A stretch of DNA of 14,310 bases from JANNHP01 sp031404455 (GCA_031404455.1 JANNHP010000085.1:1-14310); one strand, 5' to 3'. Shown: positions 5,731 to 13,742, numbered from the stretch's first letter. Numbers and translations are program-made. Notes: generated by a model from the letters alone, not told the origin.

Positions 5731-7125
5731 ATGCTCGTGATGAAGTTCGGAGGGACGTCGGTCGGCGACGCGGCGCGCATCCGCGACGTGATCGAGATCG
5801 TCCGCGGGAGGCTCGCGCGGCGGCCGGTGGTGGTCGTCTCCGCGCAGTCCGGCGTGACCAACGAGCTGATCGCTCTCGCCGAGTCCGCCGCGAAGGGCGA
5901 GACCGCGGCCGCGGGGCTCCGCAACCGGTTCGAGAAGCTGCTCGCCGACCTCGAGCTCTCCGGCGACCTGATCGAAGAGGAACTCGACGAACTCGACGCG
6001 CTCCTCAAAGGCGTCACGCTCGTCGGCGACCTCACGCCCCGCTCGATGGACCGGATGATGAGCTACGGCGAGCGCTGCTCGGCCCGGATCGTCGCCGCGG
6101 CGATGACGAAGGCCGGCATCCCGGCGGCGCCGCACATGGCGTACGACGTCGGGCTCCTGACGGACTCGAGCTACGGTGCCGCCGTCGTCGAGCCGAGCAC
6201 CTACGACGAGATCTCGCGCTTGCTCGAGCCGGCGCTGTCGCTCTGGCCGAGCGAAGAGCGGCGGGCGCCCCGTTCTCCGGACGAGATCCCCGCGCACCGG
6301 GTCGCGGCGCCGACCGCCGAGGTGCCTGTCGTCACCGGCTTCATCGCGAAGGACAAGGACGGCTTCCTGACCACGCTCGGCCGCGGCGGCTCGGACTACA
6401 CCGCTGCGATCTTCGGTGCGGCGCTCGGCGCCGAGGAGATCGAGATCTGGACGGACGTGGACGGTGTCATGTCCGCCGACCCGCGCATCGTCCCCGAGGC
6501 GAAGAGCCTCGACCGCATGAGCTTCGCCGAGGCCGCGGAGCTCGCGTACTACGGAGCGAAGGTCATCCACCCGGCCACGATCCAGCCCGCGGTCGCGAAG
6601 GACATCCCCATCCGCGTGCTCAACACGTTCCGGCCGGACTCGCCGGGCACGCTGATCCTCTCGACGGTGCCGGGCGCCGGACCGGGCGTGCGGTCGATCG
6701 CGTCGAAGAGCGGGATCACCACGATCCACGTCACGAGCGCGCGGATGCTGCTCCAGCACGGTTTCATGGCCCGGCTCTTCCAGGTGTTCGAGCGGCACCG
6801 CGTCGTCATCGACATGGTGTCGACCTCCGAGGTGTCGGTCTCGGTCACGACCGACAACCCGCGCGACCTCGCGGCGCTCGCCGCCGACCTGCGCGCCTTC
6901 GCCGAGGTGCGCGTCGAGGCCGGCCGCTCGATCCTCTGCCTCGTCGGCGATCGCCTCCGCGACCTGCCCGACGTGATGGAGCGCATCTTCGGCACGCTGC
7001 GCAAGGCGTCGATCCCCGTGAGGATGATCAGCGTCGGCGCGTCGCGCATCAACGTGTCGCTCGTCGTGGACCAGGCCGACGGCGCGCGCGCCGTGCAGGC
7101 GCTGCACCGCGAGTTCTTCGGGTAG
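5731..7125 (+). CDS. lysC: Aspartate kinase (monofunctional, LysC/ThrA type)
   Basis: The 464-aa product phosphorylates L-aspartate, the first step of lysine, threonine, methionine and diaminopimelate synthesis. The kinase domain starts with MKFGGTSVGD (4-13, Lys5 catalytic). It continues with VVVVSAQSGVTNELI (33-47), SYGERCSARI (111-120), VVTGFIAKD (200-208) with GRGGSDYTAA (217-226), and WTDVDGVMSADPR (240-252). Two ACT domains follow, about 325-395 (with MVSTSEVSVSVT) and 400-464 (with ISVGASRINVSLVV), where allosteric amino acids normally bind. About 464 residues with this arrangement fits the class of E. coli LysC (449 aa). A proline- and charge-rich insertion at about 172-196 is not typical. 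There is no homoserine dehydrogenase domain. No SD precedes the ATG, but CATACT lies 9 nt upstream, suggesting a leaderless message. The gene lies 63 bp after parE, and its stop is only 4 nt from the stop of the convergent FG-GAP gene. Confidence 0.93.
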   Translation: MLVMKFGGTSVGDAARIRDVIEIVRGRLARRPVVVVSAQSGVTNELIALAESAAKGETAAAGLRNRFEKLLADLELSGDLIEEELDELDALLKGVTLVGDLTPRSMDRMMSYGERCSARIVAAAMTKAGIPAAPHMAYDVGLLTDSSYGAAVVEPSTYDEISRLLEPALSLWPSEERRAPRSPDEIPAHRVAAPTAEVPVVTGFIAKDKDGFLTTLGRGGSDYTAAIFGAALGAEEIEIWTDVDGVMSADPRIVPEAKSLDRMSFAEAAELAYYGAKVIHPATIQPAVAKDIPIRVLNTFRPDSPGTLILSTVPGAGPGVRSIASKSGITTIHVTSARMLLQHGFMARLFQVFERHRVVIDMVSTSEVSVSVTTDNPRDLAALAADLRAFAEVRVEAGRSILCLVGDRLRDLPDVMERIFGTLRKASIPVRMISVGASRINVSLVVDQADGARAVQALHREFFG

Positions 7126-7129
7126 CCGG

Positions 7130-9646
7130 CTACGGACGCCCGCCGAGGAACGTGTTGTTCGCCGTGCCGCGGATCGTGATGCCGAGAGCGTCGGCATCCG
7201 CGTAGTCGGGCAACCCGCCGGCGCCGCTCACCACGTACACGGCGCCGCCGTTGACCGCGAGTTCGTCGTCGCGCGTCGCAGCGAAGATGATCGCCCTCGC
7301 GGTGCCGCCGAAGCACGCGACCGGCCGCAGCACGTCGCCCATGATGGTGCTCTGCGTCTCGCCGCCGAACATCGCGCCGTCGGCGTAGGTGCCGTCCACG
7401 ATCGGGACCCCCGCGCCGAGCACGATCACGGCGCCCGCGTTGAACGCGGCCGTGTCGTCGCCTCCCGCGGCGACGATCAGTTCCTCGTCGCCGTCGTCGT
7501 CCACGTCGCCCGCCGCGAGATCGGCCCCGAAGGTGTTGCTCGGGCCCACGCCGCGGATCGTGATGTCGGCCTGCTGCGCGCTCTCGCTCGCGAAGTTCGG
7601 GCCGCCGTGGAACACGTAGACGGCGGCATCGCCGTGGGCGCCGGCGCCCCGGTGGAACGGCGCCCCGACGACGAGCGCCACGGCGCCGCCCGCGACGACG
7701 TCGGCCGTCGTGACGGCCCAGCCGAAGGCGTCGCCGGCCACTTCGCCGGTGAACTTGAACGGCGCGCTCGCCGCGGACATCCCGGAGAACGAAGCGCCTC
7801 CTCGGAACACGTACGCAGCTCCCGTGCCGTCGTTGTCGAGGTCCTGCGCACCGACGACGAGGTCGCGCACGCCGTCGCCCGTCACGTCGCCCGTCGCGAG
7901 GCTCCAGCCGAAGCGGTTGCCCGCCGACTCGCCGGTGAACGTCGCGTCGGCGTTCGCCGACGTTCCGCCCGCGAACGCGGACCCGCCGAAGAACACGTGC
8001 ACGCGGCCCGCGGCCGAGTTGACGTCGTCGGCGCCGATCACGAGGTCGTCCTTCGCGTCGCCGTTCAGGTCCCCGACGGCGAGCGCGGGGCCCTCGCCCG
8101 AGTCGCTGTCGAAACCCGTGAGCGTCACGTCGGCCTCAGCCGAGGTCCGGCTCGCGATCGAGGGTCCGCCGAAGAAGACGTAGACGCGCCCGTTCGAACC
8201 GGCCGGAGAGCTGATGACGAGGTCGCCCCTGCCGTCGCCGTTCAGGTCGCCCGTTGCGACGGCCGCGCCGAACTCGTCGTCGTTGCCCGCGACGCCCGAG
8301 AACACGAGGTCGGCGTCCGCGGTGGTGCCGGTCGCGAGTCCCGGCCCGCCGAAGTAGACGAACACGCGGCCGCGGTCCGTCGCGTACTCCTCGGGCGCGG
8401 GGATGACGAGGTCGTCGATGCCGTCGCCGTTCAGGTCCGCCGTCGGCTGGGGCAGCGCCGGCCGAGCGGGCTTGCCGAACGCCTTGAACGAGCTGAAATG
8501 GGTGACCTCGGCGGAGATCGTCCCGGCGCCGACGTCGACGGTGCGCCCGGCCACCTCGGTGACGCGGCCCTGCGCGTCGCGCGTGAGGAGCACGAGTTCG
8601 GCGCCGTCGGCGCCGTACGTCGCCGCGTCGAAGGGGACGGTGATCGTCACCGGGTGGGCCGCGTCGAAGGAGGCGCCCTCGGGTCCGAAGAAGACCGACG
8701 GCCCCGCGGCCGACTTGCCCTCGAACGTGAACTCGGGGCCGGTGCCGACGAGGATCGCGGTCGGCGCCGCGAGCGCCCCGGCCGGGACATCTACGCCCGC
8801 GAGGTCGATCGCGGCGATCGGTTTCGCGGAGACGATTCCGCCGCCGGGGCCGATGACCTTTCCGACCACCGAACCGCCCGCGTCGACGTTGCGCGAGGTC
8901 AGGCCGATCACGGCCTTCGACGCCGCCGGCGGCTTCAGCGTGATCGCGACGGCGACGTCGCCGCCGTCGCCGCTCGTGTCGCGGACGATCAGGTCGAGGT
9001 CTCCGCCGACGGCGAGCGCCACCTTCTTCACCGAGTGCGACGTGGCGCCCGCCGCGGGCGCGGGCAGCGCGACGACGGGGACGCCGTCAGGGTCGCGCAC
9101 CTCGAGCGCCTGCGGGCGCGCCGCCGACCCGCGCGCCGCCTTCGCCGTGAAGGACGCGACCGCGCCCTCGTCGCACGCGAACCGGACGGGGACGTCGCCC
9201 GTCGCGAACGTCGGCGCCGCCGTGAACTTCCGCGGGCTCGCCCACTTCACGGAGAGCTGGTAGTCGCCGGGAGTGCCGTCGCCGCGCAATTCGATCCGGT
9301 GCTCGCCGGAGAGAGCCACCGGGAACTTCGAGAGCTTGGCACCGGCTCCCTGTACGCGGATCGCGCTCGCGCCGACCTCGTTGCCATTCGGGTCGAAGAG
9401 GCGGAACGTCGTCGCGGGCAGACCGCTCGCGCCCTTCACCTTCCTGCCCTTGGCCGAGACGGAGAGGAGCGCGCCCTTCGGCACGACGATGCGGATCGTC
9501 TCCGTCTCGCTCCCCGGCGAGAGCGTGCCGTCCACGCGGTTCCCGTTGCCGATCTCGACGTCGACTCCCGCCGTCGCGGACGCCGCGGCGAGCGCCACGG
9601 CGAGCATCGTCACGACGAATCGCGGAGCGCGCTGGAAGGGACGCAT
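7130..9646 (-). CDS. Exported FG-GAP/beta-propeller protein with PPC-like and ZU5-like domains
   Basis: The 838-aa product starts with a signal peptide (basic MRPFQRAPRF, hydrophobic core, likely cleavage near ATAG), so it is exported. Residues about 28-140 and 141-240 resemble pre-peptidase C-terminal (PPC) beta-sandwiches. Residues about 265-390 resemble a ZU5 domain (GPGGGIV, VPAGALAAPTAI, FGPEGASFD, VTHFSSFKAF). Residues 402-838 hold seven FG-GAP repeats about 60 residues apart, as in the integrin-alpha propeller. DxNGDGxxD-type calcium loops lie at 404, 467, 526, 587 and 714, with degenerate copies near 649 and 772. The ATG at 9646 has a strong AGGAGG (9651-9656); the long frame upstream of it is antisense-like noise over the VWA gene. 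It follows the VWA/HEAT gene by 20 bp and is probably its co-transcribed partner. Ligand binding or surface adhesion is the family expectation; no catalytic motif is seen. Confidence 0.87.
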   Translation of the reverse strand: MRPFQRAPRFVVTMLAVALAAASATAGVDVEIGNGNRVDGTLSPGSETETIRIVVPKGALLSVSAKGRKVKGASGLPATTFRLFDPNGNEVGASAIRVQGAGAKLSKFPVALSGEHRIELRGDGTPGDYQLSVKWASPRKFTAAPTFATGDVPVRFACDEGAVASFTAKAARGSAARPQALEVRDPDGVPVVALPAPAAGATSHSVKKVALAVGGDLDLIVRDTSGDGGDVAVAITLKPPAASKAVIGLTSRNVDAGGSVVGKVIGPGGGIVSAKPIAAIDLAGVDVPAGALAAPTAILVGTGPEFTFEGKSAAGPSVFFGPEGASFDAAHPVTITVPFDAATYGADGAELVLLTRDAQGRVTEVAGRTVDVGAGTISAEVTHFSSFKAFGKPARPALPQPTADLNGDGIDDLVIPAPEEYATDRGRVFVYFGGPGLATGTTADADLVFSGVAGNDDEFGAAVATGDLNGDGRGDLVISSPAGSNGRVYVFFGGPSIASRTSAEADVTLTGFDSDSGEGPALAVGDLNGDAKDDLVIGADDVNSAAGRVHVFFGGSAFAGGTSANADATFTGESAGNRFGWSLATGDVTGDGVRDLVVGAQDLDNDGTGAAYVFRGGASFSGMSAASAPFKFTGEVAGDAFGWAVTTADVVAGGAVALVVGAPFHRGAGAHGDAAVYVFHGGPNFASESAQQADITIRGVGPSNTFGADLAAGDVDDDGDEELIVAAGGDDTAAFNAGAVIVLGAGVPIVDGTYADGAMFGGETQSTIMGDVLRPVACFGGTARAIIFAATRDDELAVNGGAVYVVSGAGGLPDYADADALGITIRGTANNTFLGGRP
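7150..8440 (-). repeat. Tandem DNA repeats encoding the seven FG-GAP blades
   Basis: Within the FG-GAP gene the calcium-loop segment recurs about every 180-195 bp. The motif ccgtcgccgttcaggtc (plus-strand view) occurs at about 8234 and 8420, with a close variant at about 8057. The related YVFFGG and FTGE segments also recur between copies. This reflects the protein repeat, with blades 5 and 7 diverged. It is not a separate mobile or CRISPR-like repeat. Confidence 0.7.
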
Positions 9647-9666
9647 GCTTCCTCCTCGTCTCGGTG

Positions 9667-11421
9667 CTACGGCTTCGACTCGTTCGCGAACGTGCCCTGG
9701 TTCTCGATGGCGATGCGGCTCATGAAGTCCGCCATGTCGTCGGGGTCCTCGTACTTCCGCACGGACTCGATCGGCGAGAGGCCGACGATCAGCGCGACCG
9801 TGTTGATCGAGACGCGGCCGAAGCGGTTCAGCTTGCGCACCTCGCCGAGGATGGTCTCTCGCTCCTCGTAGCGGCCGATCGAGGGCACGCCGTCGGAGAG
9901 GAAGTAGATCGTGTCGATGTCGGGCTGCGCGAGGCCGAACGCGAGCGCGTCGTAGCTCGCAGTCCCGCCGCCCGGTTCCTTGCCCTCGATCCACTCGATC
10001 GCGGCGGCGACCTCTGCGTCGTCGGCGAGGACGGCCGCCTTCTGCCACCCCGTCACGCCGCCGGAGAACACTGCCACGTTGAAGAGCGTCGGCGGTTCGA
10101 GACCGTCCTCGGTCGGCGCCCAGGGCAGATCGCTCGTCGAGCCCTTCTTCTGCTTCTTCGAGATGCGCCCGCGGTTCTGCGCGGCGAGGTCCCTCAGCGT
10201 CTTGAAGAGGTTCCGGTGCGCGATGTCGATCCGCCGCTCCTTCCAGTCGGAGGGCCTGATGCCGCTGTCGCGCGGCGCGTCGGGCCACTTCATCGAGCCC
10301 GACACGTCGAGGATGAAGAACACGCGGTCGCTCTGGATCGGGAAGTTGAAGTAGCTCGTCGTCTCGCGCGCGGCGGCGGTCGGGTCGTCGGCGTCGAGGC
10401 CGTTCTTCACCTTCGTCCACCAGTTGCGCCAGAGGTTCGGGTCAACGCCGTAGTTCTTGTCCTTCGAGTAGAGCTTCTTCGCCAGCGCCGAGAGCCCCGC
10501 CGCGGCCTTCTGGCGCGCGCGCAGGCGGCCGAGCTTCAGGCTCTCGATCAGCGGATCGAACACGTCCTTCGTGCCGAGGCGCACGAGCGACTCGATCGCC
10601 GTCTCGACGACGATCGGCTCCTCGGAGCGCGTCACGAACTTCCGCACGTCGTCGATCGCCACGGGCTCGCCCGTGAACCCGAGGCCCTCGATCGCCGCCA
10701 TGCGCAGGCGCCAGTCGGGGTCGGCGAGGAAGGGGATCAGCTTCCCGACCGCCTCGCGGCCGCCGCACCGCCCGATCGCGCGGAGCGCCTCGAACCGCAC
10801 CGCCGGGTTGCGCGCCCGATCGAGTGCGTCGAGGAGCGCCGGCATCGCCGTCGGCGAGCGCGCCTCGCCCACTGCCTCGACGACGGACGCGGTGACGTCG
10901 TCGTCCTTCTCGGGGATGCGCGTCGCGATCCACTCGCGCGCCTCCTTCGTCTCCACGTTCGCGAACATGCGCGGCAGCGTGGCGGCGAAGACCGGCTGCT
11001 TCGACGCGACCGAGAGCGACGCCTTCACGGCGTACTCGATGGTCGGCAGGTCGCCGCACTTGCCGATCGCGACGAGCGCCGCGATCCGCGTCGTGAGATC
11101 GCGGTCCTCGTCGAACGCCATCCGCAGGAACTTGGCCGCCGGCAGGTAGCGCATGTCGCCTGCGAAGTTGACGGCGTTGCGGCGCGTGCGGACGGGGACG
11201 AGGTCCTGGTTGCGGCGGTTGCCCTCGTACTGCTTCTTGATGTCGTCGAGGCGCTTCTCCTTCTCCTCGTCGGAGAGGTGGCGCGGGTCCGGTTTCTCCG
11301 TCGCCTTCGGCGGATCGGCCGGCGGCTTCGTGTCCTCGGTCACCGCGGACGGAGCGCCCGCAGCGAGAAGCGCCGCGGCGAGGAGCCACGTCGCGGCGTT
11401 CGGGAGACGGAGTCTCGGCAC
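9667..11421 (-). CDS. Exported HEAT-repeat protein with VWA domain
   Basis: The 584-aa product has a signal peptide (basic start, hydrophobic core WLLAAALLAAGAP at 12-24, likely cleavage after about residue 26). A charged, proline-rich linker follows (30-75). HEAT-type helical repeats span about 85-320, with IAALVAIGKCGD, RFEALRAIGRCGG and RMAAIEGLGFTG as repeat signatures. A von Willebrand factor A domain covers about 362-575. Its MIDAS metal site looks complete: DVSGSM (372-377), Thr487 in GGGTASY, and Asp510 in FLSDG. The chosen start is GTG at 11421, since it places the signal peptide at the N-terminus. The more distant ATG at 11517 would overlap the divergent gene. TATCCT lies 6 nt upstream of the GTG and no SD is visible. 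This class of protein is frequent in Planctomycetota-like genomes. The VWA suggests metal-dependent protein binding outside the cytoplasm; the partner may be the FG-GAP protein encoded next. Confidence 0.85.
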   Translation of the reverse strand: MPRLRLPNAATWLLAAALLAAGAPSAVTEDTKPPADPPKATEKPDPRHLSDEEKEKRLDDIKKQYEGNRRNQDLVPVRTRRNAVNFAGDMRYLPAAKFLRMAFDEDRDLTTRIAALVAIGKCGDLPTIEYAVKASLSVASKQPVFAATLPRMFANVETKEAREWIATRIPEKDDDVTASVVEAVGEARSPTAMPALLDALDRARNPAVRFEALRAIGRCGGREAVGKLIPFLADPDWRLRMAAIEGLGFTGEPVAIDDVRKFVTRSEEPIVVETAIESLVRLGTKDVFDPLIESLKLGRLRARQKAAAGLSALAKKLYSKDKNYGVDPNLWRNWWTKVKNGLDADDPTAAARETTSYFNFPIQSDRVFFILDVSGSMKWPDAPRDSGIRPSDWKERRIDIAHRNLFKTLRDLAAQNRGRISKKQKKGSTSDLPWAPTEDGLEPPTLFNVAVFSGGVTGWQKAAVLADDAEVAAAIEWIEGKEPGGGTASYDALAFGLAQPDIDTIYFLSDGVPSIGRYEERETILGEVRKLNRFGRVSINTVALIVGLSPIESVRKYEDPDDMADFMSRIAIENQGTFANESKP

Positions 11422-11515
11422 GGCCGGAGGATACCGCAGAACGCGCCGCGCCCGCCGCGTCCCATCCCGCCCCAACGGCCCGCCGCGTGCCTCGGGAGGA
11501 GTAGGATCTCCGCCC
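11422..11515. promoter_or_regulatory. Divergent intergenic region with two candidate -10 boxes
   Basis: This 94-bp gap separates the minus-strand VWA gene from the plus-strand thioredoxin-fold gene. TATCCT (minus strand, 11428-11433) lies 6 nt from the GTG start at 11421. TAGGAT (plus strand, 11502-11507) lies 8 nt from the ATG at 11516. GGAGGA at 11495-11500 is too far (15 nt) from that ATG to be a normal ribosome binding site. No convincing -35 hexamer is visible on either side. Confidence 0.35.
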
Positions 11516-12070
11516 ATGAACCGCCCCACCCTGCTCGTCGCCTGCCTCGCCGCGAGTCTCGTCGCGAGCCTCGCGTGGGCCGCGACGCCGTACAAGGTGG
11601 GCGACGAGGTGTCCGACCACACGCTCGCCATGGCCGACGGGAAGGACGCGAAGCTGTCCTCGCACGAGGGCAGCGTCGTCCTCCTCCTCTTCTACGGCAC
11701 GTGGGCGCGGCACGCCGGCGACGACGCTGCGCGCGTGGACGGCCTCAGGAAGGCGCGCGCGAAGCAGAAGCTCGTCGTGGTCGGCGTCGCCCGCGACGCG
11801 AAACCGGACGACGCGAAGAAGTTCGGCGAGGAGAAGAAGCTCGGCTTCCCGCAGGCCGCCGACGCGAAGTCCGAGCTCTACGGGAAGTTCGCCTCGAAGG
11901 GACTGCCGTACGTCGTCGTCCTCGACGGCAAGCGCAAGCTGAAGATGTCGGCGGCGGGCGTGGACGAAGAGGCGATCGAGGCCGTGCTCGCCGACCTCCT
12001 CGGCGCCAAGGACCCGCCGCCCGAGAAGAAGAAGGACGAGGCCGCGCCCGCGGCCGGCGAGAAAAAGTAG
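11516..12070 (+). CDS. Exported thioredoxin-fold (TlpA/redoxin-like) protein lacking catalytic cysteines
   Basis: The 184-aa product has a clear Sec signal peptide (MNRPTLLVACLAASLVASLAWA, likely cleaved at about 22), so it works in the periplasm or outside. Residues 27-162 follow the AhpC/TSA-TlpA pattern: GDEVSDHTLAMADGKDAKLSSHEG, then the strand VVLLLFYGTW, KLVVVGVARDAKPDDAKKF, GFPQAAD, and the cis-proline segment GLPYVVVLDGKRKL (Pro131). At the position of the usual WCxxC motif it reads W63-A-R-H-A67, and the only cysteine is in the signal peptide. Classical thiol redox chemistry is therefore not possible. A Lys/Glu/Ala/Pro tail (164-184) ends the protein. The ATG at 11516 is chosen for the signal peptide. 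A binding or scaffold role, or loss of function, is inferred. The DUF374 gene starts 33 nt downstream and is probably co-transcribed. Confidence 0.8.
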   Translation: MNRPTLLVACLAASLVASLAWAATPYKVGDEVSDHTLAMADGKDAKLSSHEGSVVLLLFYGTWARHAGDDAARVDGLRKARAKQKLVVVGVARDAKPDDAKKFGEEKKLGFPQAADAKSELYGKFASKGLPYVVVLDGKRKLKMSAAGVDEEAIEAVLADLLGAKDPPPEKKKDEAAPAAGEKK

Positions 12071-12103
12071 CGGCGCGCGGGCGGCCAGGCCGACCTTCTC
12101 CCC

Positions 12104-12862
12104 ATGTCCCGCGAACCCCCGCGCTGGACCTTCGCGGTCGCCGGCTTCCTCGGCGCGGGCCTGCTCCGGCTCCTCAGGTCGACGTGGCGCGTCCGCGGCG
12201 ACGACTCGCGCCGCCGCATGCTCGAACGCCGCGCGCAGCGCAAGGCGGGGCCCGGGGTCATCTACGTGCAGTGGCACTCGCGGATCATGCTGTCGGCCGC
12301 GACGCACTCGGGCTGCGGCACGAGCGTGCTCGTGTCGCGCCACGGCGACGGGGAGTACATCGTGCAGACGATCGAGTGGATGGGCATCGGCACGATCCGC
12401 GGATCGACGACGCGCGGCGGGGGACGCGCCCTCCTCGAGATCGTGCGCGCGCTCCGCGACGGGCGCGACGTCGCGCTGACGCCCGACGGACCGAAGGGAC
12501 CGCGCCTCTGCGTGAAGCAGGGCTGCGTCGTGGCGGCTTCGAAGTCGGGGGCGCCGATCGTGCCGGTCGGATTCGACTGCTCGCGTTCGAAGCGCCTCCG
12601 ATCGTGGGACCGGTTCATGGTGCCGTGGCCGTTCGCGAAAGTGGGCGTCGTCCACGGCGACCCCGTCCAGGTGCCGCCGGACCTCGACGCGGCGGGCATC
12701 GAGCTCTGGCGCTCGAAGGTCGAGGAGGCTCTCCTCGACGTGACGCGCCGGGCCGCGGAGATCGCCGGCGTCGCCGCCGAGACCGCGGACGTGGACCCCC
12801 GCGAATCCCCGCGCAACCCGGGCGGCCGGGCGGGGGTAGAGAAGACCCGGAGGACCGCATGA
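12104..12862 (+). CDS. DUF374 family lysophospholipid-acyltransferase-like protein
   Basis: The 252-aa product has the conserved pattern of DUF374, a family related to lysophospholipid and Kdo/lipid A acyltransferases. Residues 52-63 (VIYVQWHSRIML) carry His58 where the family's catalytic histidine is expected. Then come SRHGDGEYI (78-86), IRGSTTRGGGRALLEIVRAL (98-117), and the strongly conserved LTPDGPKGPR (125-134). Finally come SGAPIVPVGFDCSR and SWDRFMVPWPFAKVGVVHGDPV. A short hydrophobic segment at 10-24 suggests membrane attachment. The tail after about 225 is Arg/Pro/Gly-rich and not part of the domain. The family is linked to lipid or lipopolysaccharide metabolism in Gram-negative envelopes, but the acyl acceptor is unknown. 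No SD is seen before the ATG. The stop overlaps the next start by 4 nt (ATGA), so the two are co-translated. Confidence 0.85.
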   Translation: MSREPPRWTFAVAGFLGAGLLRLLRSTWRVRGDDSRRRMLERRAQRKAGPGVIYVQWHSRIMLSAATHSGCGTSVLVSRHGDGEYIVQTIEWMGIGTIRGSTTRGGGRALLEIVRALRDGRDVALTPDGPKGPRLCVKQGCVVAASKSGAPIVPVGFDCSRSKRLRSWDRFMVPWPFAKVGVVHGDPVQVPPDLDAAGIELWRSKVEEALLDVTRRAAEIAGVAAETADVDPRESPRNPGGRAGVEKTRRTA

Positions 12863-13698
12863 ACACGAACGCGCTCGTCGTCGGACTCACCGCGCTGTCG
12901 CTCGGCGCCACGTGCTATCTCGTCGCGTCCCTCCCGAAGGGGAACGACGAGCGCATCGCGGAGCTCGAGCGCCAGCTCGAGGCGGCCGAGAAACGCGCGG
13001 ATGCGATCGACGCCCTGCGGGGAGACGTCCGCGCGATGCGCGAACGGGTGGACCGCCGCGCCGGCGACCGCGTCATCGCGGAGCGCGCGTCGGCGAGGGA
13101 GGACGTCTCCCCCGCGGGTGCGGCGGCGCCGACGGGCGACCGGGCGGCTGCGATGGCGGCGGGAGACGGCGATACGTCCGCGCGTCCGTTCGAGGATCTC
13201 GTCGCGGAGCGCGTGGAGAAGAAGGTCACCGAGAAGATCGAGGCGCTCGCGGCGCGCGACAAGGAGCGCGGCGACGACGGCAAGTGGAAGGCACCGATCG
13301 ACGAGCTCTCGAAGGAGATCTCGCTCACCGAGACGCAGAAGACCGAGGCGAAGCGGATCTTCGACGCTTCCCGCGACGAGACCTACTCCCTCCTGAAGAC
13401 CCAGCGCCTGGACGGCGGCTCGCTCCTCGACGACTTCGCCGTGGCGCTGAAGAGCGGGGCCGATCCGGTCGAGTCGACGAAGAGCCTCTTCACCCGCATC
13501 TTCTCGGAGAAGGTCCCCGGCTCCGACCGCACCTATCTCGCGGAGTTCATCGCGATCGAGCAGAGCGTCCAGGACCAGCTCGGACGTCAGCTCGACACCG
13601 TCCAGATGAAGCGCCTGAAGGGCCTCCGCGTGGACCTCCTCGACGTGAACACGGGCTATGACCCCGTCGGCGACTACATCAAGGCGAAGCTCCAGTAG
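12859..13698 (+). CDS. Membrane-anchored coiled-coil protein with an LTxxQ-like segment
   Basis: The 279-aa product starts with a single hydrophobic anchor (ALVVGLTALSLGATCYLVASL, about 5-25). A charged coiled-coil (about 29-66, with ERIAELERQLEAAEKRAD) and a low-complexity Ala/Gly/Asp linker (about 75-110) follow. A second helical, charged region covers about 110-180. It includes ISLTETQKTEAKRIFDASRDE (155-175), which resembles the LTxxQ helical repeats of Spy/CpxP-like and periplasmic metal-sensor proteins. The C-terminal third is helical and ends DYIKAKLQ. With an N-in signal anchor the bulk would be periplasmic. The ATG at 12859 overlaps the previous stop, with GGAGG at 12849-12853 spaced 5 nt before it, a good SD. 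A much longer frame upstream is only antisense noise. The function is unknown; a chaperone-like or envelope-spanning role beside the acyltransferase is an inference. Confidence 0.75.
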   Translation: MNTNALVVGLTALSLGATCYLVASLPKGNDERIAELERQLEAAEKRADAIDALRGDVRAMRERVDRRAGDRVIAERASAREDVSPAGAAAPTGDRAAAMAAGDGDTSARPFEDLVAERVEKKVTEKIEALAARDKERGDDGKWKAPIDELSKEISLTETQKTEAKRIFDASRDETYSLLKTQRLDGGSLLDDFAVALKSGADPVESTKSLFTRIFSEKVPGSDRTYLAEFIAIEQSVQDQLGRQLDTVQMKRLKGLRVDLLDVNTGYDPVGDYIKAKLQ

Positions 13699-13724
13699 CT
13701 CCCTGGAAGTCTGTTTCTGCGCGC

Positions 13725-13742
13725 GGGACGCCGGGGCGTCCC
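13725..13742 (+). terminator. GC-rich stem-loop between genes
   Basis: gggacgc (13725-13731) and gcgtccc (13736-13742) form a perfect 7-bp stem with a cggg loop, 26 nt after the coiled-coil gene stop. No U-tract follows. The end of the stem touches a CACAAT box (13742-13747) that may be the -10 of the next gene. It may therefore be a weak terminator or a regulatory hairpin. Confidence 0.4.

Noticed and set aside
5161..7197. 678-codon minus-strand open frame
   Set aside because: Antisense of parDE and lysC, both of which have clear family motifs.
7150..8440. Regularly spaced repeats considered as a CRISPR or other DNA repeat array
   Set aside because: The repeats are inexact, about 180-195 bp apart and in frame, encoding FG-GAP blades with calcium loops.
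7607..9871. 754-codon plus-strand open frame
   Set aside because: Shadow of the minus-strand FG-GAP gene; Arg-rich with no domain pattern.
9647..10420. N-terminal extension of the FG-GAP protein
   Set aside because: The upstream part is an Arg-rich shadow of the VWA gene. The internal ATG at 9646 has a strong SD and begins a signal peptide.
10442..12655. 737-codon minus-strand open frame
   Set aside because: Out-of-frame shadow of the VWA gene and antisense of the thioredoxin-fold and DUF374 genes.
9664..12858. Very long plus-strand open frame running into the coiled-coil gene
   Set aside because: It is antisense to the VWA/HEAT gene and overlaps the thioredoxin-fold and DUF374 genes in another frame. 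Its composition is Arg/Gly/Ala-rich, as expected of high-GC shadow frames. Only the last 279 codons from 12859 are real, supported by an SD and a membrane anchor.
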